Assembly (NCBI GenBank): GCA_023333565.1
Contig: JAJKFH010002656.1
Span: 434,001-498,000 of the forward strand
DNA: 64,000 nucleotides
Direction: 5' to 3'
Origin: Puffinus mauretanicus
Lineage: Eukaryota; Chordata; Aves; Procellariiformes; Procellariidae
A model generated the notes under the pieces. That model was given only the letters and a program-made list of their open reading frames with translations. It was not told where the DNA came from and ran no database searches. This document shows, in pieces, positions 1 through 16,800 of this stretch (positions within the stretch are counted from its first letter, which is position 1; the number at the start of each line of letters is the position of its first letter). Position numbers and translations under genes: made by a program.

Positions 1-1230
1 CAGAGTAGTGAGGACTTCCAAACTTCCACACTGCATCAGCTATCTTAGGCTGAATGCCTGGAAGATTTCAAATAAGCAGAAAAGAATGTTAATTGGTTGA
101 AAGGAAAAAAATAAAAAATAAAAAGCAGACCAAACACCATTAAATTTTGTTTCTATATTTCAGTAAAACCTACTTGAATACACTTTGAAACAAGAGTACA
201 ACAAAATAGAATATACTTCAAATGTTGAATATACAAACTATTATAGTTCATTCTGAACACTGGTACTTCCCTCTTAACTTCAACTAAAAAAAAATTTACA
301 GGTTTAGAACTACCTGACAAAAGCTCATGCTGGGCGTGACCTTTCAAGTGACAGAGTAGAGCTGAAACTGAAATGTATGCACGGATGTCAAGGCTAAGTG
401 AGAGACACAGGCATGTTACAGCAGAAGGCAGAAAGCCTGCTGCTATTTTGTCCACAATTAAGAAATTTAAACAGACTTTTAACTACCATACAAAATATGT
501 TACATGTAATTCTATAACAATACTGTGCTAGGTACAAGATTTTTAAAAAATTTGTTTTAATAAAAAAGCTTTACACAAACAAGCCATTAGCTTATTTCAA
601 GAAAGATAACTGAAAATCAGTCTAAGGCTTTCATTTTGAATCTGCTTAAGCTGTATGATACAAAAATCCCTCTAGGTCTCTGTCTTCTTTTAGAAGCGCT
701 TTAATCTTCTCCTTTATTTCACATTCTACAATACCTAGTAGCAGAGTTTTTCACATAGCACCAGTTGAGTACTGTGGGCACACAGTAGTAATTGCTGGTA
801 TGCATATAAAAATGCATCAAATTTGCCATTTGTAACAGCGAGACTTTCCTCTCCCCCCGAAACCTAAAAACCAAGGCAAACCTCTCACATAACTCTCTTT
901 TAGTGTTCCAGGTCTTAGTGTAACTTGGTAACGGGTAACGTAGTGAACTGTTTGGTCCCTTTTCAGTCCCTCTATCTTTCCTTCTCCACAGGTTCAGCTG
1001 TTTCCCAACTGGAAGAGGCAGTTTTTGTCAGCATATCAATGTGGTTCAATTCCCACTGAAATACGGGAAAATAAATTTTTTTCCAGTAAGTCTTCAACAT
1101 ATGCATGTTTATTAACATTTCAAAACTCTCCTTCTCAACTTGGTGATCGCATCCACTTCCCTCCCCCAATTACGTCAGTATATTCAAAACCGTAACAGTC
1201 CAGAAGTCCATGCTGGAAGCAACCTATTCT
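1..1230 (-). other. ELF2: ELF2 3' UTR and downstream flank
   Basis: This is AT-rich sequence immediately 3' of the ELF2 stop, with no convincing coding content. On the minus strand AATAAA hexamers occur at 1108-1113 and 713-718; either could be a poly(A) signal, giving a UTR of roughly 140 or 530 bases. Longer UTRs reaching past the window edge cannot be excluded. Small open frames at 153-455 and 972-1169 are not supported as genes. Confidence 0.6.
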
Positions 1231-1858
1231 TCATTTCTCACACGTTATGATTCCTTCTGTTTTCATTGTTACAGGAAGGGCAATAGCTGAGGGCGTGCTA
1301 ACTACTACTACGTGGGTCACAGTCTTGCTTCCATCTGCCGGCTTCTCTTCTTTTACCAGCTGCAGTGTTTTCACTTCACGTTCCTGTTTTAAAGCCGCTG
1401 TGTCTGATTTAACTTCTGGACTTTTTATAACTGCACTAATCACCCTGGGAGGAGTCTGGCCAGACGCCTGCTGAGCAGGCACCGATAGTCTCATTACTGG
1501 TGTCCCATGAGCTATAGACACTGGGGTTAGTGCTCTAACAGCCAACGGGGTTCCCACGATGTTAATACTTCCCGATCCAGACAGGCCCGTTTTTGTTTGT
1601 AACTGACACTGCGTAAGCTGCGTGGCAGGGATCGTAATGATTTTGGCAGGCTGCATTGTGATTTTGTCTCCGTTTTCAGCAGAGGTTGGCATCACAGTAG
1701 GGATTGTCTGGATTACTACCTTTGGAGTTGTTGCTGTTGTTGGACTTGTGTTGGTTATTAACGGTGACCCTGCGTTTACTGACTGCACTGCCACGGTTGA
1801 GATTTTCTGTCCCAGAGAGGTCATTACAACAGGCACTTGCATTGCCACACGTACAGTC
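1231..1858 (-). CDS. ELF2: ELF2 last coding exon, C-terminal tail and stop
   Basis: This exon encodes the last 209 residues, starting in the codon shared with the previous exon (APR then TVRVAMQVPVVMTS). It is rich in Thr, Val, Ser and Pro, typical of the ELF1/ELF2/ELF4 C-terminal regulatory region, and ends TEGIITCEK followed by TGA (1231-1233). The acceptor is TTTATTTTGCAG and the first exon base is 1858. No known fold is visible and the segment is probably disordered. It includes the ELF2-typical ITIPATQLTQCQLQTK and VRALTPVSIAHGTPV stretches. The two plus-strand open frames here (1247-1474 and 1622-1912) are antisense shadows. Confidence 0.97.
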
Positions 1859-2305
1859 CTGCAAAATAAAGAAAGATGTGTGTGTTTAAGCCAAAACACA
1901 GGGCACCATTAGAGATGACAACAGGGATAGACAAATCTAGGATTTACAGATTTTTAATTGCTTCTTTAAAACAAAGAAAAAAAAAAAACAAACCACCACA
2001 CCAAACCAAACCAAAACCCCAAACCTTCTGCACATCTAGCAAGAGATGGAAATTTAGCAGCGTTCATCTCTCTTTTTTCCCCTCCTTCTCTCTACATAAT
2101 TTTAAAATACGCGCGAGGGCAAGCATATTGACAGTTGGCTCTGATCTCATAGACTAGACTTTCATAGTATTCTATCATGTTACACTGCTGCTTGCAAATC
2201 AGAAACAATTTCCAACATTTAAAACAAAAAACTGAAAGATGGCTTCCTAGCCAAAAAATTACTTGTCATTAGCAAATGACAAGCCCAAGCCACGTTAATA
2301 CAAAC

Positions 2306-2659
2306 CTGGGAGCTGTCGTTGCTGGGACAGTAGTAGTGGTAGTTGAGGGACGAGATGACGATGAATCATGCGCTGGTGAGGCAATATTCACAACTCTGGT
2401 GATTGCTTTTTCTGTTCTGGTACAGCTTAACTGAGAGGAATTTTTTCCTCCACGTGCAGAGGTTGCTGCTTTTAAAAGGTTTTCTGCAGATAAAGACACT
2501 CTTTCCAATGACTTTTCATCTGTAGGCATTGACAAATCTTCATTGCAGGACTCGCTTTTGTCATCATCTATGACAACTATATTTTTTGGCATCTCCTTAA
2601 ACTGATATACAAGCCTCTGTCCCTCAACTTTTGCAAGGATTCCTCTTTGATAGTAATAT
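2306..2659 (-). CDS. ELF2: ELF2 exon: end of ETS domain and serine-rich linker
   Basis: The exon starts after CTTACAG and completes the split Arg codon (AG|A) of the ETS recognition helix, continuing [20 protein letters not shown], which finishes the DNA-binding winged helix. It then encodes [22 protein letters not shown], an acidic spacer, and a Ser/Thr-rich linker ending [13 protein letters not shown]. The donor is AG|GTTTGT. The 354 nt preserve the frame. It follows an intron of 412 bases that splits the ETS domain. Confidence 0.97.
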
Positions 2660-3070
2660 CTGTAAGAAAAGTACAATTAAGTAGTAACCAACATAGTGAC
2701 AGATTTTAAAGAAAACCTTATTCTATGCTAACAAGAAAATCTGAAGCAACCACAGTAAAACCTACAATGTGAGAAGGCATGGAAAGAAGCTGGCAGAGCA
2801 TACTGGCAAAGTATCTGAAGGATCTAGATGAAAAAAAATCTGATGTTTTAAATACATACTTCAGGAATTAAATTGCAAATTAACTGGTAACATAAAAAAC
2901 AATAGAAACTGCAAGACTCTAATGCTTTTTAAACAGCTCAGTTTTTTTTAAACAGCTGTTTGCTCAGAGGGCAAAGCTTTTAAAATTTCAGAACTGTTGT
3001 ATCTCTATAGGCAAAATTAAGAATCAGATTTAAAATTATAGTAGGTAACTTAAGGATGTAAGAGTTTTTA

Positions 3071-7497
<4,427 letters not shown>

Positions 7498-7584
7498 CTT
7501 TGCCTTCTCTAGGTTTCTTCTTTATACCTAGATCTGGAGACCCATCAGATATAGCCGATTGTTGGGTCTTCGGTTTACGGCCAG
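7498..7584 (-). CDS. ELF2: ELF2 exon: basic AT-hook-like/NLS linker
   Basis: This 87-nt exon has acceptor ATGTGCAG and donor AAAG|GTATAT. It encodes GRKPKTQQSAISDGSPDLG followed by IKKKPREGK. With KKKK from the preceding exon it forms a basic cluster (KKKKAGRKPK) that is a likely nuclear localisation signal with an AT-hook-like GRKPK core. It joins in phase 1 on both sides. It is too short to stand out as an open frame and was found by matching ELF2 residues between the flanking exons. Confidence 0.95.
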
Positions 7585-9601
7585 CTGCACATAAAACATG
7601 GGGGGAAAAATGTGTTCATCATATGCAGAATAAAAGTATTTTATAGTTTGTCTTTGCCGAAAGAAGCAGTTCATGCATTTTTTTCCCCTGTCATTTCCTT
7701 GCTACAGGTATGGATAAACTTAAATTCTTAGATTACTACTACTGCACATCCAGTTTAATTCATCATTTGGTTGCTTACTTCATAGGGAGATTTAACTCAA
7801 TTTCAGACAAGTTAATGGCAGGTGAGGTAAGCACCAAATGCATAAAGTAAAACTTCCATTTATTTGCATTCTTTTAGTCCAGTGTCTGGTTTACTCTGAA
7901 ATGTATTATTTCTTCTTCTGCTTTGTTTTTGGGATTCTGGTACGGGTGTTGATCAAAGCATCAGTTTTCCTAAGAAATTTTCCTACTGAAATCGTAAATA
8001 TTCATTTCCACCTTGCACCTGTCCGTTAAAAGCATAGAGAAAGGCTTCCGCTCAGCATGAAAGTGGTGCCGCACGGGATTCACATGCGGCAGGAGCATTA
8101 AGACGGCTACAAACGGCACCCACAGCCTCAGCGATGCAGGACAGCTCTGCATCTGGGCGGTGCTGGCAGCCTACCTGCGCCGCAGCCCCCAGCTGCCTGC
8201 TGCCCTGCCCCGGCTGGCTGCGGGCTGGCAGGGCTCCCCCGCGCCTCCTCCCACCTTCCGCCTGCCCCTGCGAGGAGGCTTAGGAGGGGACCTACGTTCC
8301 TGCGCCAGGGAAATCCTCTCCCAGCAAGACCTGCGGCTTCTTCATCCTTTCACACGTCAGTGACCTTTTTACTGAAGGTAAACAGGCCCAAGCAGGGAAG
8401 AGGATCACACACCCCACGGCAGCAGGCTGTCAACAGTCCATGCCTCTGCCTTCAGTTAAAGGCAAGCAGCAACGATTAACTCTCCTCCCTCAGGCACAAC
8501 AGCATTAATTTTTGCTGATGAACAATGTTCTTCATTAAACACTGAATTTCAAAAGGCATTAATTATGAAGACCAAAGTTATGGCTCTGTAACTATGGCTG
8601 AATGAACTTACAGGCTTAAGAGCAGGGATTGGACTCTGTAATAGGAAGAAAATATTTACAAAATAACCTTCATAAAATTTCAGAACTTCCTGAGCACAGC
8701 CCTGTAACGCAATCTGCCCAGTAATGCCCATTCAAACAGACAGTGGAATATAAAAAAATAGTTTAAATCCAGTGCACGGTACAGCTATGGAAAAGCTTTA
8801 ATCACCATTTTCTTGCTTATGTAATTTACAGTAGAGTTACAGTTATCTGTTATGTGTGTTTTTATTAAATCCAAAATTCATAGATCTTAGATTTGTATCA
8901 CTTTATCACTAATTGCATTTTTTTCCCTCTAAATGACAAGTAAATATTCCATCTTGGCATGTCTGGAAGCTCTAATAAAACAATATTCCTATAGTTATGT
9001 GAGTTGTATTGATGCCTGTAAGAAAACTGTTGGACCAGAGAGAAACCTCACCAGGTGACAACCTCTCATTTCATAGCTGAATGCTTAGAACTCAAATACT
9101 GTTCTGAATAGTTTCTCCTCCAAGACACACCAATCAGACAAATCAGCTACTTCTCTCACAAGGAAGATCTTGTACTTATTTTGTAAACTGATTTATGGTT
9201 TTCTAAGTTAGTATTTACCCTGCCGTTTCATTAGAAGAACCCCAAGTCTACCCCCTCTCCAAATATATCCATATTTCAGACACCAATGATTAACCACACA
9301 AGCCCTCTTTGAATCCTTCTCTACCCTTCCTCCACTTCGTAAACTGTGCTTAAAAACACAACAACAAAGACATCATTTTCCTTTACGGCTTGGCAAAGCC
9401 CATTCTCTTGCTACTTTTTTTCTTTTTTCTTGTTACAGATTCGTTTTCTAAGAACTCACATTTCAGACTCCAATGAGTCTGATTATATGAGCAGGGAAAT
9501 CAGATCATGTAACTTATCTCCACCAGTACCAACTGCACCATCTGCGGCAGTGCACATGAGAAATAAATTTTGAGATTGCTCCTACGAAGAGCCACACGTA
9601 C
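7585..9601 (-). other. ELF2 intron with a GC-rich patch
   Basis: A 2-kb intron, AT-rich except for roughly 8040-8345, which is rich in CTGCC, GGCTGG and CCTGCCC. This could be the remnant of an inserted GC-rich sequence. No splice-bounded exon was recognised in it. Confidence 0.5.
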
Positions 9602-9769
9602 CTTTTTTCTTTTTCATTGGTTCATGGATATCAGGGGAAGTTGGAACAGGAGATGCATCCATTGGTTCAGATTCCTCCGTTGATACCTCCACCACAGTTT
9701 CTGTGATCACATCAGGTCTCATGGCCGCATGGATAAATTCTGGGGTTGACACACAAGGAGGGACAAAAA
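9602..9769 (-). CDS. ELF2: ELF2 exon FVPPCVSTPEF, with unusual acceptor
   Basis: The exon encodes FVPPCVSTPEFIHAAMRPD, then VITETVVEVSTEESEPMD, and ends MKKKK plus the first base of the next codon. The donor is AAAG|GTACGT. By family comparison the exon should start six bases further out (9775), reading ...SP-VEVFVPP. The two bases before that point are AA here, not AG. The nearest AG in phase is at 9771-9770, giving exon start 9769 and ...SP-VFVPP, two residues shorter. A pyrimidine-rich tract (TTCCTTCCCTCCCCT) lies just upstream of both. Whether the AA is real or a base error cannot be told from one sequence. Confidence 0.88.
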
Positions 9770-10772
9770 CTTCCATTATGAGGGGAGGGAAGGAAGGAAA
9801 AAAAAAAACCACCCCACCCAACACTATCTGATGAAGTTTCTACCTGATTATTTTAATGTATCTTACATGAAATTATTTTAAACAAAGCACATGCAATAGT
9901 CCAGCAAGATTCTACTCCAACAACCTGTCACCTAGAAATCAATCCAATTCCCAAAAACATGCACACTTGCCAGTATTGTTAGGCATAAGACAAGTGACAC
10001 ACCAATATTCTTCAGAACTAACTTCAAATGAAACAAATTAGAGCTTAATCTTTGATCCTTATTCTGGTCTCCATTTCCTATTTTGTAGCTTTTGGGTTTC
10101 AGTTTGACCATTATTTCATCCAACATATGTAACTTCAGAAGAAACATCAAGTTAAAGTTATCATCAACATTAAGTTTTGTTTTTTTAAACTGAAAACACT
10201 TTGCAACACAGTGTATTCAGATATTCTTTCTAAAATAGAAAAACAAATAAAAATACTTTTCCCTTAAAATAACTCTTTATCTTAGCAATTTAAGATGTCA
10301 AATTCACAGAACCAGAGAATGGTTGGGGTTAGAAGTGACCTCCAGAGGTCATCTGGTCCAACCCCTTGCTCAAGCGAGGCCACCTAGAACCGGTTGCCCA
10401 GGACCATGTCCAGACAGCTTCTGAGTATCTCCAAGGACGGAGGATCCACAGCCTCTCTGGGGCTCAGTCACCCACACAGTGAAAAAGTACTTCCTGATGT
10501 TCAGACAGAAAAGTTCATTTTAAATGTGTAGCTACTCAAGGATCTCTACCCAACAACCCCTCTGAGATAAACGATTTAATCTATGCTTGTTACAGGGTGG
10601 AGAAATCACGTAAAAACTCAAACACATCAGTAGTTTTGAAATAAGCAAGCAAATGTTTTAAACATTTCTGTGGAGCAAATGTTCTCCACAGAAGCAGGTT
10701 TCCCAATTTGCTTGTTTTACTAAGCAGTAAAAGGACAAACGGTTCACAGAGCAGAAACTATGGCTGACATAC
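9770..10772 (-). other. ELF2 intron carrying the CR1 copy
   Basis: A 1-kb intron. Its 3' (left) end has the unusual acceptor region at 9770-9795. The middle holds the CR1 fragment; the remainder is unremarkable AT-rich sequence. Confidence 0.6.
10298..10515 (-). mobile_element. CR1 LINE fragment, 3' end, minus orientation
   Basis: The stretch CACAGAACCAGAGAATGGTT followed by GGGGTTAGAAGTGACC, GTCATCTGGTCCAACCCC and CTCAAGCGAGGCCACCTAGA is the reverse complement of the well-known 3' end of avian CR1 elements. It continues with ACCATGTCCAGACAGCTTCT, CTCCAAGGACGGAGGATCCA and AAAAAGTACTTCCTGATGTTCAGA, all CR1-like. Only the 3' about 215 bp is present, as usual for 5'-truncated CR1 copies. It lies in an ELF2 intron and has several differences from an active consensus, so it is old. 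It supports a bird origin. Confidence 0.9.
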
Positions 10773-10886
10773 CAGGACTCCTGGCATCTCTCAAGCAGGT
10801 AGGAGACTCCATATGAAGCAAGGCCTCTGCAGCTTCAATTGTCTTATCCGTGCAGTGCACATTACTTCCATGAACCGATGCTTCCA
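10773..10886 (-). CDS. ELF2: ELF2 first exon shared by both isoforms
   Basis: The 114-nt exon has acceptor TTCTACAG and donor CCTG|GTATGT. It encodes VEASVHGSNVHCTDKTIEAA then EALLHMESPTCLRDARSP. Its first codon is completed by a single G from either upstream exon (30170 or 18056), so both promoter-specific first parts can splice into it in frame. The residues are strongly ELF2-like. Confidence 0.96.
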
Positions 10887-13800
10887 CTGTAGAACGATAA
10901 AAAAAAATTAATAAGAACAGATTACTTACGATAAGTCCACGTGTATTGCTGTACAACTGCACTACTCAATCTTAAACATGAAAATCCCAAAATTGTCAGG
11001 TGTCTTCACACCTTTTACACCTTCCTGTCAGCAGAAATGTTTAGGGAAGACACGAGACAAGCAGAACCAACGCTGTCACTTCTTAGATTAGACTTCTGGT
11101 TCACAACCAAGCTCCTCATTTCTATGGGGTGTTCAAGAGCTTACAGAAGCAGACTTCTGGGATTTGTCTTCTGCCTTCCAAGTTAACCACAACAAACCAG
11201 ATTGTAATGAGGATGCTTAGACACTAACACAGCAAAGCAGGGAAGTAGTACCATCTCCAACTATTATCCCATTAAAAGCTAAAGGTCACCTCTCTTCAGA
11301 TTTTCAGTCTATTTGGATAAATAAATAAATAAATAAATAAATATAAAAAAATACAATGTTAGTTTGCAAAACAGATATATCCAGTTTCGTTTTCTGACAT
11401 TAAAAATATCTGTGAGTTGGGTTTAGGAGGCTTGGATGTTAAAAAAAAAACCAAAACACAAAGCATAACAAACACTATGCAGGGTTTTTTTTTTTTAAGT
11501 GATAGAACTAAGGGAAGAAGGTAAAAATATCTCTTTTTTCAAGTTCTGAAAGTTTATGAAAACTAAGTAATTAATCAAAAATAATTTAAACTTCAAGAGA
11601 GCACATTTAAGTTTGATACAGCACAGACCACAGCAACTTGAACACACAGCAACACTAAAAAGAAACCCCAACTTATCAATTAGAACTCCAATCCTATTCA
11701 CGGCCAACTCTGTATTCCTCACCCTTGCAAAGGTTTTCAAAAGCGGCGACTGCAGAAACACCTGTTGCACATCATCCACACTCTCGCTAAGGTACGCCGG
11801 CTCTCTCCAGTTGCTCTTTCCATTTATGGCCATCTGCTCCAAGCTGAACCGCTCCGGCGAGGCAGCCGGCAGCCCAGGAAATCTATCTTTAGCATAAGCA
11901 GGGTCACCTATCTCCAGCGTCAGAGAACTAAAGAGGATTCAGTAATAATTCTCTACGAGAGCTTCAAGGCGCCTATCCTGTTGCTGAAACAACTTGAGGT
12001 TCGTTTAGTGAAAAGCAGGGAAAACACTGCTAGTGTTGCTTCTGACTTAAGAAAACACTAGATACAAACAGATTCATGCGGGCACACATGGGGAAAAAAC
12101 CTTCCAGCACATTGCAGCTTATTTAAACACAAGGATTAAAAACTTGAAAAACCTACTAGCCAGCAGACTAAACATATAAACCAGAAGCTGAAAGTGAACG
12201 AAATCTGGAAGACACACAAAGCAAAATTGTGGGCAACTGAAACGTCTCGCTGAACCAGCCCGGCTGCCCACCCGCTCGCTGGCTGCCTGCTGGGATTCCC
12301 GCCACAGCCCTCTCCTGGGATGCTATTTAGGGGGCTTTATCTTTTAGAATAACAGATGCCTGATAGAGCTGACATTCCACCTCCCTTCACCCCAGGCTGG
12401 GAACAATAAAAGCCCTCCTAAGAGCACAGGAAAATCACGCTAAAGGAAAGGGTCTCTATTGCACGCTCTGTCCCTTGGATAATCAGTGGCAATCAGCAAG
12501 AGTTTTGCACCGTGAGCCATTTCCCCAGCTGCAGCTCCTGGGTGCTCCCCATGCCTGGGCAGGTGCTGTTTCTTTCCCAAGCAGCAGTTTGGGGGTGTCC
12601 CGAGTTGGAGGCTGAACACCTGCAATGAAACTGAGTGGCCCTGCAGGAAACCCTCTACCTAAATATTTTTCTTTCTAAAGAGAAGCTTCAGTTGCACAGA
12701 AATTGATAACTAAGTTTCCCCACAACTACCAGATAAAACTTTCCACTGATCATCAGAATACAGGAACAATATTCAGCTAGTCATTATAAATGTATCAATT
12801 CTACACCGATACTGAAATTAGAAAGTCCAAATCAGCATTTAATATATTATTACTCTAAGGCATGAAAAAAGATCTAAAGCAGGTCAGCAAAGCTTTGCAA
12901 CCAACCCCTCTGCCTCCCCTGCAGCAAAGAGCTGTACAATTTTCATTTCTGTTTCTGCTGGTTACCATTTTTGGGACAACTAGTTAGTTTGCTTCTGTGC
13001 AGATACCAGGTACAGTATATAAAGGACTTCTATCAAAAAACTCAAACAACAGTTGCCAAATTTCAATGGTAAGAGAGTACTGAATGGGCTTATTGAAGTG
13101 ATCTACTCCTAAATACTTAAAAGCATTCAAAATTTTTCTACTTTTGTATCCAAAGTAATTCCTACAGGGAACAGTTTAGATGCTGCACCACAAGTAAGAG
13201 GTACTTAGCAGAGAGCAGGAACAAGGCAAAAAAGATAGCTGAGAGCCATCTTTGTACTTTTCCAGTATTACGGCATTCTGCTGAGAGACTAGAGCGGAGG
13301 GAAAGGAGACCCAACCCCCCCAGCATTAGGGACTAAGGCTGCAACACCTTAATAGCAGAGCCAAGGAGCAACGGAGCCACTCAATCTCTGCCCTAAGTAA
13401 CCCTTCAATTTCCAATAAAAATAGCGCTATCTACTCCTCAAAATCTCTGACATTGGAAGACACACACTCCACTAAAATTGCCACCTAAAAAACACCAAGC
13501 AAAAAACAGTAACACTTCTGGCTTTGGCTGGAACAAGACATGTGCTGTCTGTCTATCATGACAGTTAACAAACTAACCTAACATTGACAAAAATACTTAC
13601 TAAAATGAGTGCTATTACCAAGTTTGAAGTCTTCTCAACTGGCCACATTCTCCTTTAGCCAGGCCATGGTTTTAGCCTCATTTGTCTACCCAGTGAGCAT
13701 CAGGCGATTTCAGTTGTGCTAAGACAAGTTATTGCGCCAACACATTTGGAAGAGAGAAGTGCAACTTTGTATCTCAACACAAATTTTACACAAAATGTCT

Positions 13801-16800
13801 TTTTGCCACACTAGAAAAAGTCTCCGTCAGGAAACATGATACTGATGAAAAAATACAGCTAGAAAAGATATCCCAGAAGGTGAAGTGAGGCAACAGGTTC
13901 TCTCAGAGAGGGGATGGGACAAGGCAAAACCAGGCGGCTGTTCTTGCAGATGACTAGATCAAGTGTCATCAACTAAACTACACTTGTATCACAACACCTG
14001 GTAGCTCTTCTCACAATAAAGACGGGGAAAAAGGCAAACCAAAGGAGTAGGATTCCGCAATAAAAAAAAAAAATGCAACTTCAGTCAAAAGCCATCAACA
14101 CAGAAAATCACTGGCAGTTATTTACTACGCAGCACCGTCCAGGCTCGTATAGCTTGTGCCCTACAAACACACATCATCACAGCAACCTTAATCTTCTCTC
14201 ACTACATCCAAGGTTGTGATGCACAAGCACAGTATCGCAGCGGGCAGAAAAATTTCTAACCAAAAAACGATGTGTATGACTCACTTCTTTAAACATGCCC
14301 AATTCACAGATTTTCTATTGCATTCATACTATCAACTAGGCACGTACACAAGACTCCCAAAGCTAAAATAGACTGTATTGCTTGACTAAACAACTTCGGA
14401 CGTAGCTCTGTTACCTTATATATGCATTTCAGGAAGTGTATCACTTGCCCAAATGAAGCAAAGTAGTTTACCCGGATGGAAGTATATTTTCCAGACTTTG
14501 GTAACTGAGTAACATGAGAACTGCCGTTTACCGATCTAGCACTCACCAGAGCTACCACCACCACTTACCTTTCATTCTTTTAAACTAAATCTCATCTTAC
14601 TGCTTTTATGAAAAAAATCTGATTCCTTGGCACTTTATTTTAAAATAGTTCATTATAAAAGTTTCTGGTCTGTTTTCAGAAAAAAAAAATCCTTAGAAAA
14701 TAATTTCAATTTTTAAAATGTAAACAGTTAACTAGGCTACTTGACGTCTATCTTCACTGTTGACCTAATTGTCTTCTGGCTCCACTTTCTAAACAAGTAG
14801 CATGTACAGTAGATTATTCAAGGCTCTCAACAGCTGTTACAAAATACCAAACTTGGTAATTAAGTCTGACAGGGCTATACTTTAGCTTTACAGAAGAGAA
14901 TACTGGCAACATATCCATTTTGGAACAATGCCCCCAGTTGTAACATAAAACAAAAGTAACAAAAGAAAATAAACCAAGTGATGAGAGGGAAAAAATGGAC
15001 TGAAATTTTCAAAATGGTACTTTCTGAAACTGCGATACAGCTCCCCCCTCTTTATCTGAAGAGCTATCAATGCCGGCATTTACAAGGTCAACACTTAACT
15101 GTAGCACCTGATTTACAATAGCTTATCCTTTAATACTATCAGGCAACCAGAGCAATACTTTAATGAAGAATTCACAATTCCAAGCATGGAACTCAGTCAA
15201 GAGTGACTACACATGCGCTAACAGACCTCATTAAAGTTTATTGCACATGCTTGTTTTATCTCAGCATTTAAAAGACCACAGTAAACAGCAGTGGAAGGTA
15301 GTAACAGTGCTTAAGCCACATTTTAATTACAAACAGTTGAATTGCCCGTACAGGTAATACCCAGAAATCTTTCTGTATGCAACACTTGACTGGAAAAGAA
15401 GCATTTTCAGTTTACTGCTTGTTTTAAGGCAAACATTTCAGTTCGGAAACAGAAGAACAATTCCTTAGGTTTTTTAGTATTTCCCTAAGCCCGGCTCTGT
15501 TCTTCAGAAGACTTTCAGCTGCATAACAATTTAAGGAAGATACATAACCCACTGCATACCAGCAATCAATAGCGAAGAGGAGAGCAATCGTCTCAAAACA
15601 CTTGTTTCCCTATGAGCCGTATGTTATCAGCCCAATATTGAGAGAAATATTAGCTACAAAGCCAAAACGTATCTTTGTAAAGTAATTTAGGAGTTGCTCT
15701 TACAATCAGCAATTAAGATAACCTTAAGCAGTAACAATTTTGGTCCAGCTTTCTTCCTACAGTTATCAAACAGTGTGAAGTTTTGTCAACACTGAGGCCA
15801 GCAGCCACAGGAAAAGGCAAGGCATAATTAATATAATCCCTTAGGATAAAGGATTCCTCTCTTAAATCCATGTGATACCATCTACATACATAAATAAGTA
15901 AACAGATATGGTATCCTGATAGTACGATGATGAGAATACTAGACGTGCGTAGGTATCTGTATCCCTCCCTCACTGCAATGCAAATATCAAAAAAAAAAAG
16001 AATTAAGTTGGCTGGGCTAAGGACATCAGAAAGAGCAATACAAAGGTCATTTGTTATTTATCTAAGGGTTGGCTCACAAGCAATCTAGTTACAGTGACTT
16101 AAGAAGCTGTTGACACAATAATCAACTACTTAAACGACCTCTATTCACTCACAGTCAAAAGTAAAAAACAACCAACTGAAACCTCCTGCAGTAGCGAGCC
16201 CTGCAGAAATCAGAGATGTGTTCTACAGGCAAAGTGAAGCTGTCTTCTCCATCACGCACAGGAGAGTGTCTTCATGCTTACGACCTGTTCCACTTTTTCT
16301 GTTCTGCAGCAGAACAGTTCTTTGTTGGGGGGGTCTGTGTGTGTTGGGGTTTGTTACCCCCCCTCCAAAAAACTCTGGGTGTTTTTCCACACTGAATAAA
16401 CCATTATGAAGATTAGGCAACTTGCGCCCCTTTTTTAAAAGGGTATCTTTTACATTGGTAAATGACAGAGCATTTACCTTCAGCACACCTTCGTGTTCCT
16501 ACAAACCTATTGCCGTGTCAACGCAAAGCCGGTACTAAGGTATACTCTCGATTCGTTCGTGCCCAGGCACTGACGGCGCAGTTGGTTACCTGTAACGCTA
16601 CACACTGTGCTGCTGTGTATGACTGCCAAGGACTACTTTAAAAAGTTGAGCTCCACGTTGTAAAGACAAAAATAAAATCACAGCTGGCACGACTTCCGCA
16701 GAGAACTGAAGGTTTGACATCGTATTTGTGTTTCTGAGCAGTGTAACCCCGCTCATGTTCTCTCCAGGGCTCTACCGCACTTAGAGACAAATCCCGGGAT

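Noticed and set aside
1247..1912. Plus-strand open frames opposite the last ELF2 exon
   Set aside because: Antisense shadows of a low-stop coding exon.
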